Positions 53,985 to 63,136 of a stretch of 64,000 nt of DNA are shown here, piece by piece; positions within the stretch are counted from its first letter, which is position 1; every line of letters starts with the position of its first letter. The position numbers were made by a program, and so were the translations under genes. This stretch comes from Myxococcales bacterium (GTDB taxonomy: Bacteria; Myxococcota_A; Polyangia; Polyangiales; Houyiibacteriaceae): positions 28,579 to 92,578 of the forward strand of contig JAHEEE010000006.1 in assembly GCA_024640845.1 (NCBI GenBank). Reading direction: 5' to 3'. The notes beneath the pieces were generated by a model. It searched no databases, was not told the DNA's origin, and worked only from the letters and a program-made list of their open reading frames with translations.

Positions 53985-56549
53985 CTTCGGTTCTAGCGCG
54001 TGGAGAACCGACACGCCGTCGACGCCTTCGCCTCGCTCGAGGGTGTCGCCGTTGAGTTGTACGAGCTGGTAGTCCTGAAGCGCCTTGAGGGCGGTTTCTA
54101 GCTTGAGCTTCGAGAGTGACTCGCGGCGCTCGATCTCGCCGGCCAAGTACATCTGCTGGCCGAGCGCGAGCGTTCGTTTGTACCAGTCCTTCTTTGGAAT
54201 CGGTCCATCGAGCACGATTTCAGCGCCGCGAAGAGCAAGCAGATAGCTCTCGAAGAACGTCTGCAGCATCACGGCGTACCGCTCGAGACGGTGGCGCTTC
54301 ACGCCTTCCGTCGCCTGGATTTGATCGTGGCGAATCTCGATCTCCCCGTCTTCGGCCATCGCGCCAAGCGTGTCGTCGAAAATCTGGTCGAAGGTTGCGT
54401 CAGTGCGGAAGATGAATTCGTGCTTGAAAAGCCGTGAAAGCTGCTGAACGCGGTCGTTGAGTCGAGGCCGGTCTGCCCACTGCTGTTTGTCGACGAGCAG
54501 CGCAGCCGATACCAGGGCGCGAGGCACGAAGAAATGAATGATCGTGTTCTGGTAGTACTCGAGTGCGATGCGCCGCTCGGAGTCGATGGTGTAGATAGGC
54601 TCCGGTCCGGTATCGTGGGCTACGATGAGGCGCGCATCGAGGAACAGCGCGACCGCCTCGTCGATCGTATCCTCGCGGATTCTTCCGTCGCCAACCCGGA
54701 GCTGATGCGCGACCCGCGCATTCATCTTCTCGAGTGTCTGCATCAGCGACTCGCACGCGTTCAGAAGCGATTCCCGGGTCATTCCGCGTTTCTGGTGACT
54801 GAGCAGCGCCGTCGCGACCAGCGCCGCGGGCGTGACGACGGTCACCTCGTTGATCGAGTACATCACCTTGTGGGCGAGTGCCCGGACCGCGGCGCGTTGT
54901 TGCTGCTCGCCGATCTCGGCGATCGTAGCGCCTGCGCTGCCCTGTCGCTGAACGAGATTACTGGCGAACTCGTCGAAATCGATGATGTCGCCGAACTGTA
55001 CGTAGAGCCTGCCCCACTTGGAGCGCAGCACGCTCGAGCTCTTGAGCAAACCACCCATGTTCTCCGACTGCTTGTCGCCTCCAGAAAGCTCGTGCACGAA
55101 GGATCGCTCTTCGATGATGCGCTCGTACCCGATCGATATCGGGACGAGCTTCACTTTCGTTTGTCGGAGCTTGGTCGCGGAGTCGACCACCATGGACAGG
55201 AGCCCGTACTTCGGAGGCAACGCCTTACCCGTCCGCGACCGTCCCCCTTCGAGAAAGAACTCGACGGTGAACCCTTCCGCGATGAGCTTACGCATATACG
55301 CCTCCACGATTACGGGATAGAGGCTGTCGCCGTGAAAGCTTCGGCGGATGAAGTATGCGCCACCACGGCGGAGCAAGGGGCCGATGGGAAAGAAGCTGAG
55401 GTTCTCGCCGGCAGCGATCAGCGGCGGCATCATCGCGTGTGCGTACAGTTGGTCACTCAATACGAGATAGTCGATGTGGCTCTTGTGGCTCGGGAGCAGT
55501 ACGAGGGAGGCGTCGCGAGCGGCGTCGCGGACTCGTTCGAGTCCCTCTTTGTCGAGCACGACGCCGTCGTACATCTTCGACCACATCCAGGTGAGAAAGC
55601 GGTGCATGAGGTCGACGACGAACAGGCTCTGCTTCGCGCAGAGCTTCTGTAGCTGCTTGCGCGCGACATCCTCCGCCTTGGAGTACGGAATGCCCTTTTC
55701 CTCGGCGTAGTGCTCGATGTGACCTCGCACGCGCGGGCTTCTCAGGATTTCGTCCTGAATGCGTGCCGTCGTCTTCTTCATCGGGCCGATGATCACCGCG
55801 CGGTCGCGCTCCATCCGGCGGAGCAGCGCATATCGGACCTTGGCGGCCGCTTCCGAATCGGTGAGCTCAGGATTCTTGTCCAGGAACTCGCCAAGATTGA
55901 ACGGCTCACCCGAACGAAGCTTCGCGTCACGGTAATTGAGCAGAAATTGGAAGAAGACCCGCACGCGGCCAGGCCATTGGACCGGACCGAAGAGGAGGTC
56001 GAGCAGGCTCGGCGTCGCCGTCTCGGGCTGCTTGCTCCAAACGAAGGTTTGAGGAACCAGGAGGATCGGCCGGTCGGAGACCCGCTGTTTGGCTACGAGC
56101 GTCTCGATGAGGTCTACGTCGAGATCGCGGCCTCGACGGGCCTTGGACCCGAGCTTGGGCGGCCTCCGCAAGAACAACAACGCGCTAAACCCGTCACCGA
56201 CGGTGCGCTCGAGCGCCTCGGCTTCGGGGATTTGTCGGCGCAGGCTCAGGCGCCGCTCACCTTTGCCAAACGGCTCGAGAATCCACAACCCGAGGTCGTT
56301 GACGAAACGCACCAGTGGCAAGCCGAACTTCTTCAGGAGGAAGTCCAGGCAGAGGAAGTCCAGGAATGACAGCGACCGCATCACGTAGACGACCACGCCT
56401 TCGCTCGCAGCCTCGCGAACGCCGCGACTCCAGTTCTCGTCCACCCGGATGTGGGCGAAAAACCGCCGATAGAGCCACCGCAGGATCGCGTTGGGGGCGT
56501 AAGGCGCAGGCGTTGCAGAGCGCCGCGCGAGCTCCGGCAGGTTCGTCAT
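53964..56549 (-). CDS. plsB: glycerol-3-phosphate 1-O-acyltransferase (PlsB type)
   Basis: An 861-residue membrane-associated acyltransferase making lysophosphatidic acid, the first step of phospholipid synthesis. The catalytic HX4D motif is in LPSHKSHIDYLVLSDQLY; further acyltransferase blocks GAYFIRRSF and FFLEGGRSRTGK are intact. Length fits PlsB (about 800-860). It acts at the inner membrane with acyl-CoA or acyl-ACP. The start ATG is the first codon before MTNLPELARRSATP. Confidence 0.92.
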   Translation of the reverse strand: MTNLPELARRSATPAPYAPNAILRWLYRRFFAHIRVDENWSRGVREAASEGVVVYVMRSLSFLDFLCLDFLLKKFGLPLVRFVNDLGLWILEPFGKGERRLSLRRQIPEAEALERTVGDGFSALLFLRRPPKLGSKARRGRDLDVDLIETLVAKQRVSDRPILLVPQTFVWSKQPETATPSLLDLLFGPVQWPGRVRVFFQFLLNYRDAKLRSGEPFNLGEFLDKNPELTDSEAAAKVRYALLRRMERDRAVIIGPMKKTTARIQDEILRSPRVRGHIEHYAEEKGIPYSKAEDVARKQLQKLCAKQSLFVVDLMHRFLTWMWSKMYDGVVLDKEGLERVRDAARDASLVLLPSHKSHIDYLVLSDQLYAHAMMPPLIAAGENLSFFPIGPLLRRGGAYFIRRSFHGDSLYPVIVEAYMRKLIAEGFTVEFFLEGGRSRTGKALPPKYGLLSMVVDSATKLRQTKVKLVPISIGYERIIEERSFVHELSGGDKQSENMGGLLKSSSVLRSKWGRLYVQFGDIIDFDEFASNLVQRQGSAGATIAEIGEQQQRAAVRALAHKVMYSINEVTVVTPAALVATALLSHQKRGMTRESLLNACESLMQTLEKMNARVAHQLRVGDGRIREDTIDEAVALFLDARLIVAHDTGPEPIYTIDSERRIALEYYQNTIIHFFVPRALVSAALLVDKQQWADRPRLNDRVQQLSRLFKHEFIFRTDATFDQIFDDTLGAMAEDGEIEIRHDQIQATEGVKRHRLERYAVMLQTFFESYLLALRGAEIVLDGPIPKKDWYKRTLALGQQMYLAGEIERRESLSKLKLETALKALQDYQLVQLNGDTLERGEGVDGVSVLHALEPKLTGFLR

Positions 56550-56632
56550 CGCTGCATCAGACCCTAGCAGCGTGCAAGATCGGGTCGAGTATTCGGGGTT
56601 TCGCCACCATTCTGCCTTCTTACGGGCTCGAC

Positions 56633-57193
56633 CTAGAACTGCGCGCGGATGATCCGACGTTGGCCTGGGCGCAAATCCACCGCGTGACGCTGCTCCGCTC
56701 CGCCGAGCCTCACCACGACTACGTATGCGCCCGCGCTCAAGCGCGCCGCAACGCCGCTGCCGAGCGTTCCGATGCGCTTGCCGTTCTTCTCGACCGCAAC
56801 TAGTCCCGTCCCGCGTTGCTCTCTGGCTTCAATTCGCACCTCGAGCATCGCGGTCTCGAAATCGACGGTGACCGGGGTGGTCTTCCCCGCTACCGCGACG
56901 ACCTCGACGGTTTGGGCAGGGTTGTCGAGCGCACCGTCGAGGTGGACGATCACTTTGCTCTTGCCGGCGGGCACCGAGAGGATGCGCCTGCAGGACCCGC
57001 TGCCGACCGTTTGCCCGTTTTGCACGACAGCCACGGTTCCGTTGCTCGGCGACCCATTTTCGGTAACGTTGCATCGAATCTGGGCTTCTTGCGCCGCCGC
57101 GCCGCCCGGAGTGCCCCAAAGGCCCATTCCGACGGCGATCGCCATCGCGGCAGCCCGAGAGCGCCTAGATGAGCCTCCATCCCCGGTTTGCAT
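56633..57193 (-). CDS. secreted protein with two tandem beta-sandwich repeats
   Basis: About 186 residues. Signal peptide near 1-35 ends in AAAQ. Two repeats follow, with matching pattern: TVAVVQNGQTVGSGSC ... LSVPAGKSKVIVHLDG and GLVAVEKNGKRIGTLGSG ... LSAGAYVVVVRLGG. This resembles carboxypeptidase-regulatory or PEGA-like domains. Function unknown. ATG 57193 is preferred over GTG 57205. It is divergent from rplM. Confidence 0.65.
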   Translation of the reverse strand: MQTGDGGSSRRSRAAAMAIAVGMGLWGTPGGAAAQEAQIRCNVTENGSPSNGTVAVVQNGQTVGSGSCRRILSVPAGKSKVIVHLDGALDNPAQTVEVVAVAGKTTPVTVDFETAMLEVRIEAREQRGTGLVAVEKNGKRIGTLGSGVAARLSAGAYVVVVRLGGAEQRHAVDLRPGQRRIIRAQF

Positions 57194-57235
57194 AAAGATC
57201 CTCACGCCTTGTCCTTGTACCCCAATTCCGCCCGC

Positions 57236-57264
57236 TTGACACCGCTAGGGGCGGCGGCTAGGAA
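57236..57264 (+). promoter_or_regulatory. probable sigma-70-type promoter for rplM-rpsI
   Basis: TTGACA (57236-57241) matches the -35 consensus fully and is followed at 17 nt by TAGGAA (57259-57264), a weak -10. About 30 nt remain to the rplM ATG, leaving room for a short leader. Confidence 0.6.
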
Positions 57265-57297
57265 ACGCGCCCCGAAACCGGGTCTTAGGAGCGAATC

Positions 57298-57726
57298 ATG
57301 GCTACCCAAAGCGCCAAAGCGTCGGAGATCGAACGCAAATGGTATGTCGTCGATGCCGCGGGCCAACCGCTTGGCCGACTTGCGTCGAAGGTGGCGCACG
57401 TCTTGCGTGGGAAGCATCGTCCGCAGTTCACCCCACACGTCGACACCGGTGACTTCGTCATCGTCACGAACGCGGCCCAGGTTCAGCTCACGGGCAACAA
57501 GCTCCAGGGCAAGTTCTACTACAACCATTCGGGCTACCCCGGCGGCCTTCGCTCCGAGAGCGCTGGCCACCTTCTCGAGCGCAACCCCGAGCTCATGGTC
57601 GAAAAAGCCGTGAAGGGCATGCTTCCGAAGAACAGCCTCGGACGCCAGATGTTCCGAAAGCTGAAAGTCTATTCCGAAGGGACTCACCCTCACGTGGCAC
57701 AAAAGCCCGAGCCCTTTCCCCTCTGA
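57298..57726 (+). CDS. rplM: 50S ribosomal protein L13
   Basis: A 142-residue L13: [40 protein letters not shown], and KMFRKLKVY-like [20 protein letters not shown]. Normal length. Followed by rpsI 29 nt later; the L13-S9 pair is conserved across bacteria. Confidence 0.97.
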   Translation: MATQSAKASEIERKWYVVDAAGQPLGRLASKVAHVLRGKHRPQFTPHVDTGDFVIVTNAAQVQLTGNKLQGKFYYNHSGYPGGLRSESAGHLLERNPELMVEKAVKGMLPKNSLGRQMFRKLKVYSEGTHPHVAQKPEPFPL

Positions 57727-57755
57727 TTCGAGAGATAACTGCGAGAGATTACTGA

Positions 57756-58163
57756 ATGACACACGCTAAAGTCATCGACGGACGTCACTACGGCACGGGC
57801 AAGCGCAAGAACGCGATCGCGCGGGTCTTTTTGAGCCAAGGTGCTGGCAACGTCACGATCAACGGCCGCACCTTCGAAAACTACTTCCCACGCGAGATCC
57901 TTCGGATCATCGCGATGCAGCCCTTTGCGCTTCTCAACAAGCAAGGCCAATACGACGTGCAGGTCAACGTGAACGGCGGAGGAGTCTCGTCGCAGGCAGA
58001 GGCCGTGCGCCACGGCATCGCGCGCGCTCTCGTCCTCATGGATGAGAGCACCAAGCCCTCTTTGAAGAAGGCCGGGTACCTGACGCGCGACGCTCGTAAG
58101 AAGGAGCGTAAGAAGCCAGGTCAGCCGGGCGCGCGCAAGAAGTTCCAGTACTCGAAGCGCTGA
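57756..58163 (+). CDS. rpsI: 30S ribosomal protein S9
   Basis: A 135-residue S9: YGTGKRKNAIARVFLSQGAG, then VNGGGVSSQAEAVRHGIARA, and the C-terminal tail with KKFQYSKR that contacts tRNA. Starts with ATG after GAGAG. A strong terminator follows. Confidence 0.97.
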   Translation: MTHAKVIDGRHYGTGKRKNAIARVFLSQGAGNVTINGRTFENYFPREILRIIAMQPFALLNKQGQYDVQVNVNGGGVSSQAEAVRHGIARALVLMDESTKPSLKKAGYLTRDARKKERKKPGQPGARKKFQYSKR

Positions 58164-58183
58164 GCACTTCGCATTGCGATTCC

Positions 58184-58214
58184 AAAGCCGCGGCGCCTTT
58201 CGTGCCGCGGCTTT
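58184..58214 (+). terminator. intrinsic terminator after rpsI
   Basis: AAAGCCGCGGC (58184-58194) pairs perfectly with GCCGCGGCTTT (58204-58214) across a 9-nt loop, and a short T-containing tail CTTGCTT follows. This 11-bp GC-rich stem is the clearest terminator in the window. Confidence 0.8.
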
Positions 58215-58268
58215 CTTGCTTAATGGTGTGGACGCGCCACAAGTCGGTATCAGGATGGAGATGAGCAA

Positions 58269-59321
58269 ATGACCCACAAGCCCATACGCGCGGTCGTGGT
58301 TGGCGGGACCGGTTACACCGGAGCCGAGCTCGTGCGTCTTGCGCGCAGCCATCCGTCGCTCGAGCTCACGACGATCGTCGGCAACACGACGGCCGGCGAG
58401 CCCATCGATAAAGTCCTTCCGAGCCTTCAGGGCGTGATGAGCGGGGACGTGCAGCCGTTCGATCCCGACGCGATCGCCCAGGATGCCGATGTCGCGTTCT
58501 GTGCGTTGCCGCATGCCGCGAGCGCGGAGGCAGTCAGCGCGCTTCGCCAGCGCGGCGTGCCCGTGCTCGACCTTTCCGCAGATTTCAGGTTCTACGATTT
58601 GGCGGTGTACGAGGCCTGGTATGGCAAGCACCCCGTGCCCGAGCTGCTGAACGCGGCCGTCTACGGCTTGGTCGAGCTGCATCGCGAGGAGATCCGCGGC
58701 GCGGACTTGATCGCGGTGCCCGGTTGTTATCCGACCGCGTCGACCTTGGCGCTCGCGCCCCTCATCGAGAGGGGTCTGATCAAGCACGAAGGGATCGTCG
58801 TCGATGCCAAGAGCGGCGTGTCCGGAGCGGGTCGAGCGCTTTCGAGTGCCACACACTTTCCCGAGGTAGGGGAGGGCGTCCGGGCCTACAAGGCCGGTGC
58901 GCATCGGCACGGGCCGGAGATCGAGCAAGAGCTCGCTCGCCTTGCGGGTGCGCCGGTCCGAGTCACGTTCGTGCCCCATCTGGTTCCGATGTCGCGGGGC
59001 ATCCTCGCGACCTGCTACGCGCAGCCCTCTTCAGCGAGCGCAACGGCTGAGGCCTGCACTCTGGCGGCCCGGGCCCTGTACGAAGGTTCGCCCTCGGTGC
59101 ACGTGCTCGAGGTTGGTGAGCACCCTGACACGCTGTGGGTCCGCGGTTCCAATCGGGTCCATGTGGCGTACACGCAGGACCCCAGTAGCGGAACGATCGT
59201 CGCGATGAGTGCGATCGACAACCTCGTCAAGGGCGCTTCTGGTCAGGCGATTCAATGTCTCAACGTGCGCTTCGGTCTCGACGAGGGGGCGGGCCTTGGG
59301 GCCACCGCTCAATGGCCGTGA
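58269..59321 (+). CDS. argC: N-acetyl-gamma-glutamyl-phosphate reductase
   Basis: A 350-residue reductase for arginine synthesis. Rossmann entry VVGGTGYTGAELVRL; the active-site Cys is in VPGCYPTASTLALAPL; the HRHGPEIEQELAR segment carries the conserved catalytic His. Length is typical. The downstream phosphoesterase gene overlaps its end by 10 nt. No other arg gene is nearby. Confidence 0.95.
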   Translation: MTHKPIRAVVVGGTGYTGAELVRLARSHPSLELTTIVGNTTAGEPIDKVLPSLQGVMSGDVQPFDPDAIAQDADVAFCALPHAASAEAVSALRQRGVPVLDLSADFRFYDLAVYEAWYGKHPVPELLNAAVYGLVELHREEIRGADLIAVPGCYPTASTLALAPLIERGLIKHEGIVVDAKSGVSGAGRALSSATHFPEVGEGVRAYKAGAHRHGPEIEQELARLAGAPVRVTFVPHLVPMSRGILATCYAQPSSASATAEACTLAARALYEGSPSVHVLEVGEHPDTLWVRGSNRVHVAYTQDPSSGTIVAMSAIDNLVKGASGQAIQCLNVRFGLDEGAGLGATAQWP

Positions 59322-60217
59322 CCAAAGTCCTTCACGTCAGCGATCTTCACCTGGAAGATGGGTTTCCGGGTGTTCCGTTCAGCGCGTTCCTGAACAAGCG
59401 CGTCGTGGGGTACGCAAACCTCGCGCTTCGGCGCCGAAAGGTATTCACTCACGCGGCGATGAAGGTCGAGGCGTTGGCCGCGTTCGCCAAAGAGCAAAGC
59501 GTCGACCTGATCGTGTGCACCGGTGACTACACCGCCCTTGGGACCGAGCCAGAGCTTGCGTATGCACGGCGCGTGATCGAACCGCTCACGAAAATGCCGC
59601 TCGGCTTCTTCACCGTCCCGGGGAATCACGACTTGTATCTCCGCGACACGGTCGAGGCCGGTTGGTGGGACCAGTATTTCGGCGGACTCATGAAGAACGA
59701 CCTGCCGGAGCACGCGGTTGATGGTGTCTGGCCGCAGGTTTGGCTTCCGGCCGACGGGTTGGCGATCGTCGGCGTCAATAGCGCCCGCGCGAATCCTAAG
59801 CCCACCCATTCGAGCGGCCGAATCCGAGATCCGGAGATCGACGCGCTGATTCGCATCTTGGACGACGCGCGCCTTCGCGATCGCTTCACGATCATTGCGA
59901 CCCACTACGCGCCCAGGCTCGCCAACGGCCGGCGCGATCGTCCCGCTCACGGGCTCGAGAATGCGGACGCATTCCTGACAGCGAGCGCGTGTGCGGCCCG
60001 AGGGGTGATCCTCCATGGGCACATCCATTGGCGCTACCACGTTCGGGTCCCCGAGACGCCCTTGTCGATTTGCTGTGCTGGGAGCACCACACACGCTGGG
60101 CGCGAGGGGCTTTGGATACTCGAGGTCGGTGATGGCCCCGTGACCGCAACGCCTGGGACCTGGGATCAATCGCGCTACGTGCTCGAACCGGCCGAGGCCC
60201 TGGTTCTCGACCCGTAA
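59312..60217 (+). CDS. calcineurin-like metallophosphoesterase
   Basis: A 301-residue phosphoesterase. The metal-binding motifs are in order: HVSDLHLE (D-H), CTGDYT (GD), PGNHDLY (NHD), THYAP (H) and GHIHWRY (GHxH). This is the class III cyclic phosphodiesterase / UDP-diacylglucosamine hydrolase-like group, but no specific match is claimed. ATG 59312 is chosen from homology onset. Confidence 0.87.
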   Translation: MAVTKVLHVSDLHLEDGFPGVPFSAFLNKRVVGYANLALRRRKVFTHAAMKVEALAAFAKEQSVDLIVCTGDYTALGTEPELAYARRVIEPLTKMPLGFFTVPGNHDLYLRDTVEAGWWDQYFGGLMKNDLPEHAVDGVWPQVWLPADGLAIVGVNSARANPKPTHSSGRIRDPEIDALIRILDDARLRDRFTIIATHYAPRLANGRRDRPAHGLENADAFLTASACAARGVILHGHIHWRYHVRVPETPLSICCAGSTTHAGREGLWILEVGDGPVTATPGTWDQSRYVLEPAEALVLDP

Positions 60218-60255
60218 CTTGCGGCCCAGCGGCTGGCTGAAATACAAGCGAGGGT

Positions 60256-60879
60256 ATGGCTGCTCGCCAGTTTGGGGCCAAACGCGAAGCGCGCAGGGCG
60301 GTTCGGCGGCTCGTCGATCTCGAGTGTGAGGTGTATTCCGAGCTCTGGGGAGAGTCGATCTCGCATCGCGCCATCGAAGTGAGCGAGAACGGTCTGTGGA
60401 TCCAAACCGAGCTCCTTCTCGAGGTAGGCACGGAGGTGACGTTGACCTTCTATCCTCCCGACTGGGAGGAGCCGCTTTGCGTCGCCGGCCGCGTTCAGCG
60501 GGTGGAGCTCCGATCACGCCCCGGAGACGCCAATGCCGTCGGTATGGGGATCGGGTTCGAGGCTTTGCGCAACGACGAACGCCGCCGTTTGACCCGCAGC
60601 ATGCGCTGCTTGCGCGCCCAGGAATCGTACATCCTCGATCAACGCACGCTCACCGGCGTTCCTGTAGGGGTCAGTGAAGCACACGAGCCCGTCGCCGAGC
60701 CCGGTAGGACGCTCGCCGGTTGGAGCGCGCCCGCGTCTTCGAGCGCGCACACCGGTCGCCCTTCGCGGGTCACGGCCTCGCCTGCCAGCGGGGAGCGCGC
60801 CATCGAACGATGCGATAGCGCGTTTCAGGGCGGCCTCGACCTCGCCGCTTCGGTGTTCTCGCCCAATGCCCCGGACTAA
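60256..60879 (+). CDS. PilZ domain protein
   Basis: 207 residues. Residues 9-120 are PilZ-like: RREARRAVRRLVDLECEVYS supplies the Arg motif, and EVSENGLWI stands where (D/N)xSxxG is expected, with Glu in place of Asp. GVGMGIGF-like VGMGIGFEAL completes the fold. The C-terminal 80 residues are polar and low-complexity. c-di-GMP binding is possible. It converges with the GT39 gene. Confidence 0.75.
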   Translation: MAARQFGAKREARRAVRRLVDLECEVYSELWGESISHRAIEVSENGLWIQTELLLEVGTEVTLTFYPPDWEEPLCVAGRVQRVELRSRPGDANAVGMGIGFEALRNDERRRLTRSMRCLRAQESYILDQRTLTGVPVGVSEAHEPVAEPGRTLAGWSAPASSSAHTGRPSRVTASPASGERAIERCDSAFQGGLDLAASVFSPNAPD

Positions 60880-60886
60880 TGCACGT

Positions 60887-63133
60887 CTAGCGCACGCGCA
60901 GCACGCCCGCGCGTACTCGGTCGACGCCGTCGTTTCGTCCCGACTCGACTTTTAGGCGATTGCTTCCGCTGAACCATCCCACGTAGATGACGTACTCGCC
61001 GGTTCGGAAGTTCGCCGGCACGGTCAGCTCTTGTGAGTCTGCGATGACATCTCCGCGCTCCCAGAGCTTGGGAGGATACCGACCGTCGACCGGGTCGTGG
61101 TCACCGTTCAGCCGAAGGCCGTTTCCGTCGATGTGGACGAACACCTTGTACCCGGACGGCGGGTTTTCGAGAACCCGCCAGTACCAGGTCACTCTGAAGC
61201 GCTGCCCTGCGCCGACCGTATCGCCGCTCGGCAGGTCGAGGTCGAAACCGACGAGCTCGACCCGGTCGCCAAAGCTCGCGTTGACCAGGTATTGCACCGA
61301 AGGGTCGCGTTCACGCACTGCGTCAGCGATGAAGCTCTGGTTGGGCACTCCTTCGATCGACTCTGCGGCGATGAGAAGAAGCCGGGCGCTTCGCGCGTCG
61401 GCGACATAAAGGTGCTTGCCGGTTTCTCGACGATACGCGCGGTCGACTTTGCCGAGCGCATCGGCGGGGAGCACCGCCCAACGTTGCCCCCCGGCCTGTA
61501 GGAAGCGAAGCAGCGCGCTCTGGTCTTCCATTTCTTGGATGGGCGTATCGGTGTAGTAGATGGCGGCGCTGGCCGGCGCTCGATACGAGGCGAGCGGCTC
61601 GTCAGGGCCTTTCGTCAAGGTCGCGTAGCTCTCGAAGACGGACTTTGGCGAGAGGTGCTGGCCTAGCGCCGGCTGAAACCGCCAAGCCGTGAAGGCGCCT
61701 ACCGCGAGGCCCATCCCGAGGACCACGAAGATGCGAAGTGCCCCCAGCCGGCTGAAGAGATAGTGGACCCAGGGAAGTCCGAAGACCAGCGCGGCGAGTA
61801 TGAGCGGCGCGAAGAAGGCGTACCTGCCCGCGCGGACGACCACCGACGCGATTCGTAGGTCGAGCGCGAAGCACATCAACCCGAAGACGACGCATGCGCC
61901 GAGCAAAGACATAGCGAGAAGTATCCAGCCGCGAGGAGGCCCCTGTCCTTGCCAGCGGGCGCGAAGCCATCGGACGGTCGCCCGGGGATTCGGCTTCTCC
62001 GTTCCTCCACGGCTCACCATCATGAGGGCCAAGGTCAGTCCGGCGAGTGAGAACATCAAGGCCCATCGAGGCGCGGGCTGATAAACCTCGGGCACGCTCA
62101 ACGTGTCGGTTGGCAACGCCCGAAGCGCGCTGTCCGGGTAGAGCGCGTAGTCGCGAACCAGCAGGCCGGTTAAGAGCACGATCGTTGCGGCGGCTGCCCA
62201 TCCCGGCTTATCCGCCTCGCTGACCTCGGCCAACCAGAGCCCAACCAGCCCGGCAAGAGGGAGCGTCGCCAACCAGGGCGGCGTGCCATATCGCGAAGCG
62301 AACACGGTCCACGAAGCGAACCCAAACCCCGCCCAAAGCACCAGCACCGACACCAGACGCTGTGCCCGGGCCGACCTTCCTTCGCGGGGCCACATCGCCC
62401 AAGCGAGGGCCACAGGCAGCGCGGCGCTCCAAGGGGCGAAGCCATGAAACACGACCTCGAGCGCTGCATCCCAGGTCGGCGGGTTGCCGCCGACAGCGCC
62501 CCCACCGAGCCAACGGCTCACCTCGGGCGCGTCTCGAACGACCGCCCGCACCACCCCGACGAGCGCGAACGACGTTCCGAGGGGTAAGGCCCATCTCGAC
62601 CAGGCGTTCGCGCCATGTCCCTCGGAGATCAAGATCCACGCCGAAACGGCTAGGAGAGGGGGCAGGGGTCCAAGCAAAACCCCGCTGATGAAGGTGCTGG
62701 CCCCAATGCCGACAGCGAGCCCTGTGTAGCAAAGGGCGGCATTCCATCCACGGCGTTGCTCTGCGCTTGCGGCAAGCGCGGCGGCGCCGACCCATGCTTG
62801 TGCGGCCATCCCAATCGCGCCCCCCATCGTCAGCCGTGAGCTCAGCAGGAAGAGTGGGGTGGATGCGAGGACAGCGACCGCAATGACGGCGGCTCGACCG
62901 CCGGCCTCCGCGCGGACCAAGCAAAACGCGAGGGCTCCAGTCGATAGGCCTCCCAGCACGACGGGCAGTCGGGCCGAGGTCTCGCCCACGCCGAAGAACG
63001 CGAACGCCCAGTCCGCACCAAGGGCCGGTGTGAGCTCCCAGGGATCCCAAATCCCGAACGACCCGACCCCGACGACGGTGATGAGCACAGCGCCCACGAC
63101 CACCACCCGTTCGAGCCAGATGGATCGGTCCAT
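60887..63133 (-). CDS. GT39-type membrane glycosyltransferase (ArnT/PMT-like)
   Basis: 748 residues. About a dozen transmembrane helices in the N-terminal 560 residues. An early acidic loop (SFGIWDPWELTPALGADWAF) parallels the catalytic D-E motif of PMT/ArnT glycosyltransferases that use polyprenyl-phosphate sugars. The C-terminal about 170 residues are soluble beta-rich (VELVGFDLDLPSGDTVGAGQ, RFRVTWYWRVLENPPSGYKV). The substrate is unknown. It starts 4 nt after the stop of the M23 gene, so the two are a leftward operon; glycan modification next to a wall peptidase is suggestive. Confidence 0.8.
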   Translation of the reverse strand: MDRSIWLERVVVVGAVLITVVGVGSFGIWDPWELTPALGADWAFAFFGVGETSARLPVVLGGLSTGALAFCLVRAEAGGRAAVIAVAVLASTPLFLLSSRLTMGGAIGMAAQAWVGAAALAASAEQRRGWNAALCYTGLAVGIGASTFISGVLLGPLPPLLAVSAWILISEGHGANAWSRWALPLGTSFALVGVVRAVVRDAPEVSRWLGGGAVGGNPPTWDAALEVVFHGFAPWSAALPVALAWAMWPREGRSARAQRLVSVLVLWAGFGFASWTVFASRYGTPPWLATLPLAGLVGLWLAEVSEADKPGWAAAATIVLLTGLLVRDYALYPDSALRALPTDTLSVPEVYQPAPRWALMFSLAGLTLALMMVSRGGTEKPNPRATVRWLRARWQGQGPPRGWILLAMSLLGACVVFGLMCFALDLRIASVVVRAGRYAFFAPLILAALVFGLPWVHYLFSRLGALRIFVVLGMGLAVGAFTAWRFQPALGQHLSPKSVFESYATLTKGPDEPLASYRAPASAAIYYTDTPIQEMEDQSALLRFLQAGGQRWAVLPADALGKVDRAYRRETGKHLYVADARSARLLLIAAESIEGVPNQSFIADAVRERDPSVQYLVNASFGDRVELVGFDLDLPSGDTVGAGQRFRVTWYWRVLENPPSGYKVFVHIDGNGLRLNGDHDPVDGRYPPKLWERGDVIADSQELTVPANFRTGEYVIYVGWFSGSNRLKVESGRNDGVDRVRAGVLRVR

Positions 63134-63136
63134 GCT

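Noticed and set aside
54534-55652. Long plus-strand frame opposite plsB
   Set aside because: plsB has the HX4D motif and normal length; the opposite frame has no recognisable domain.
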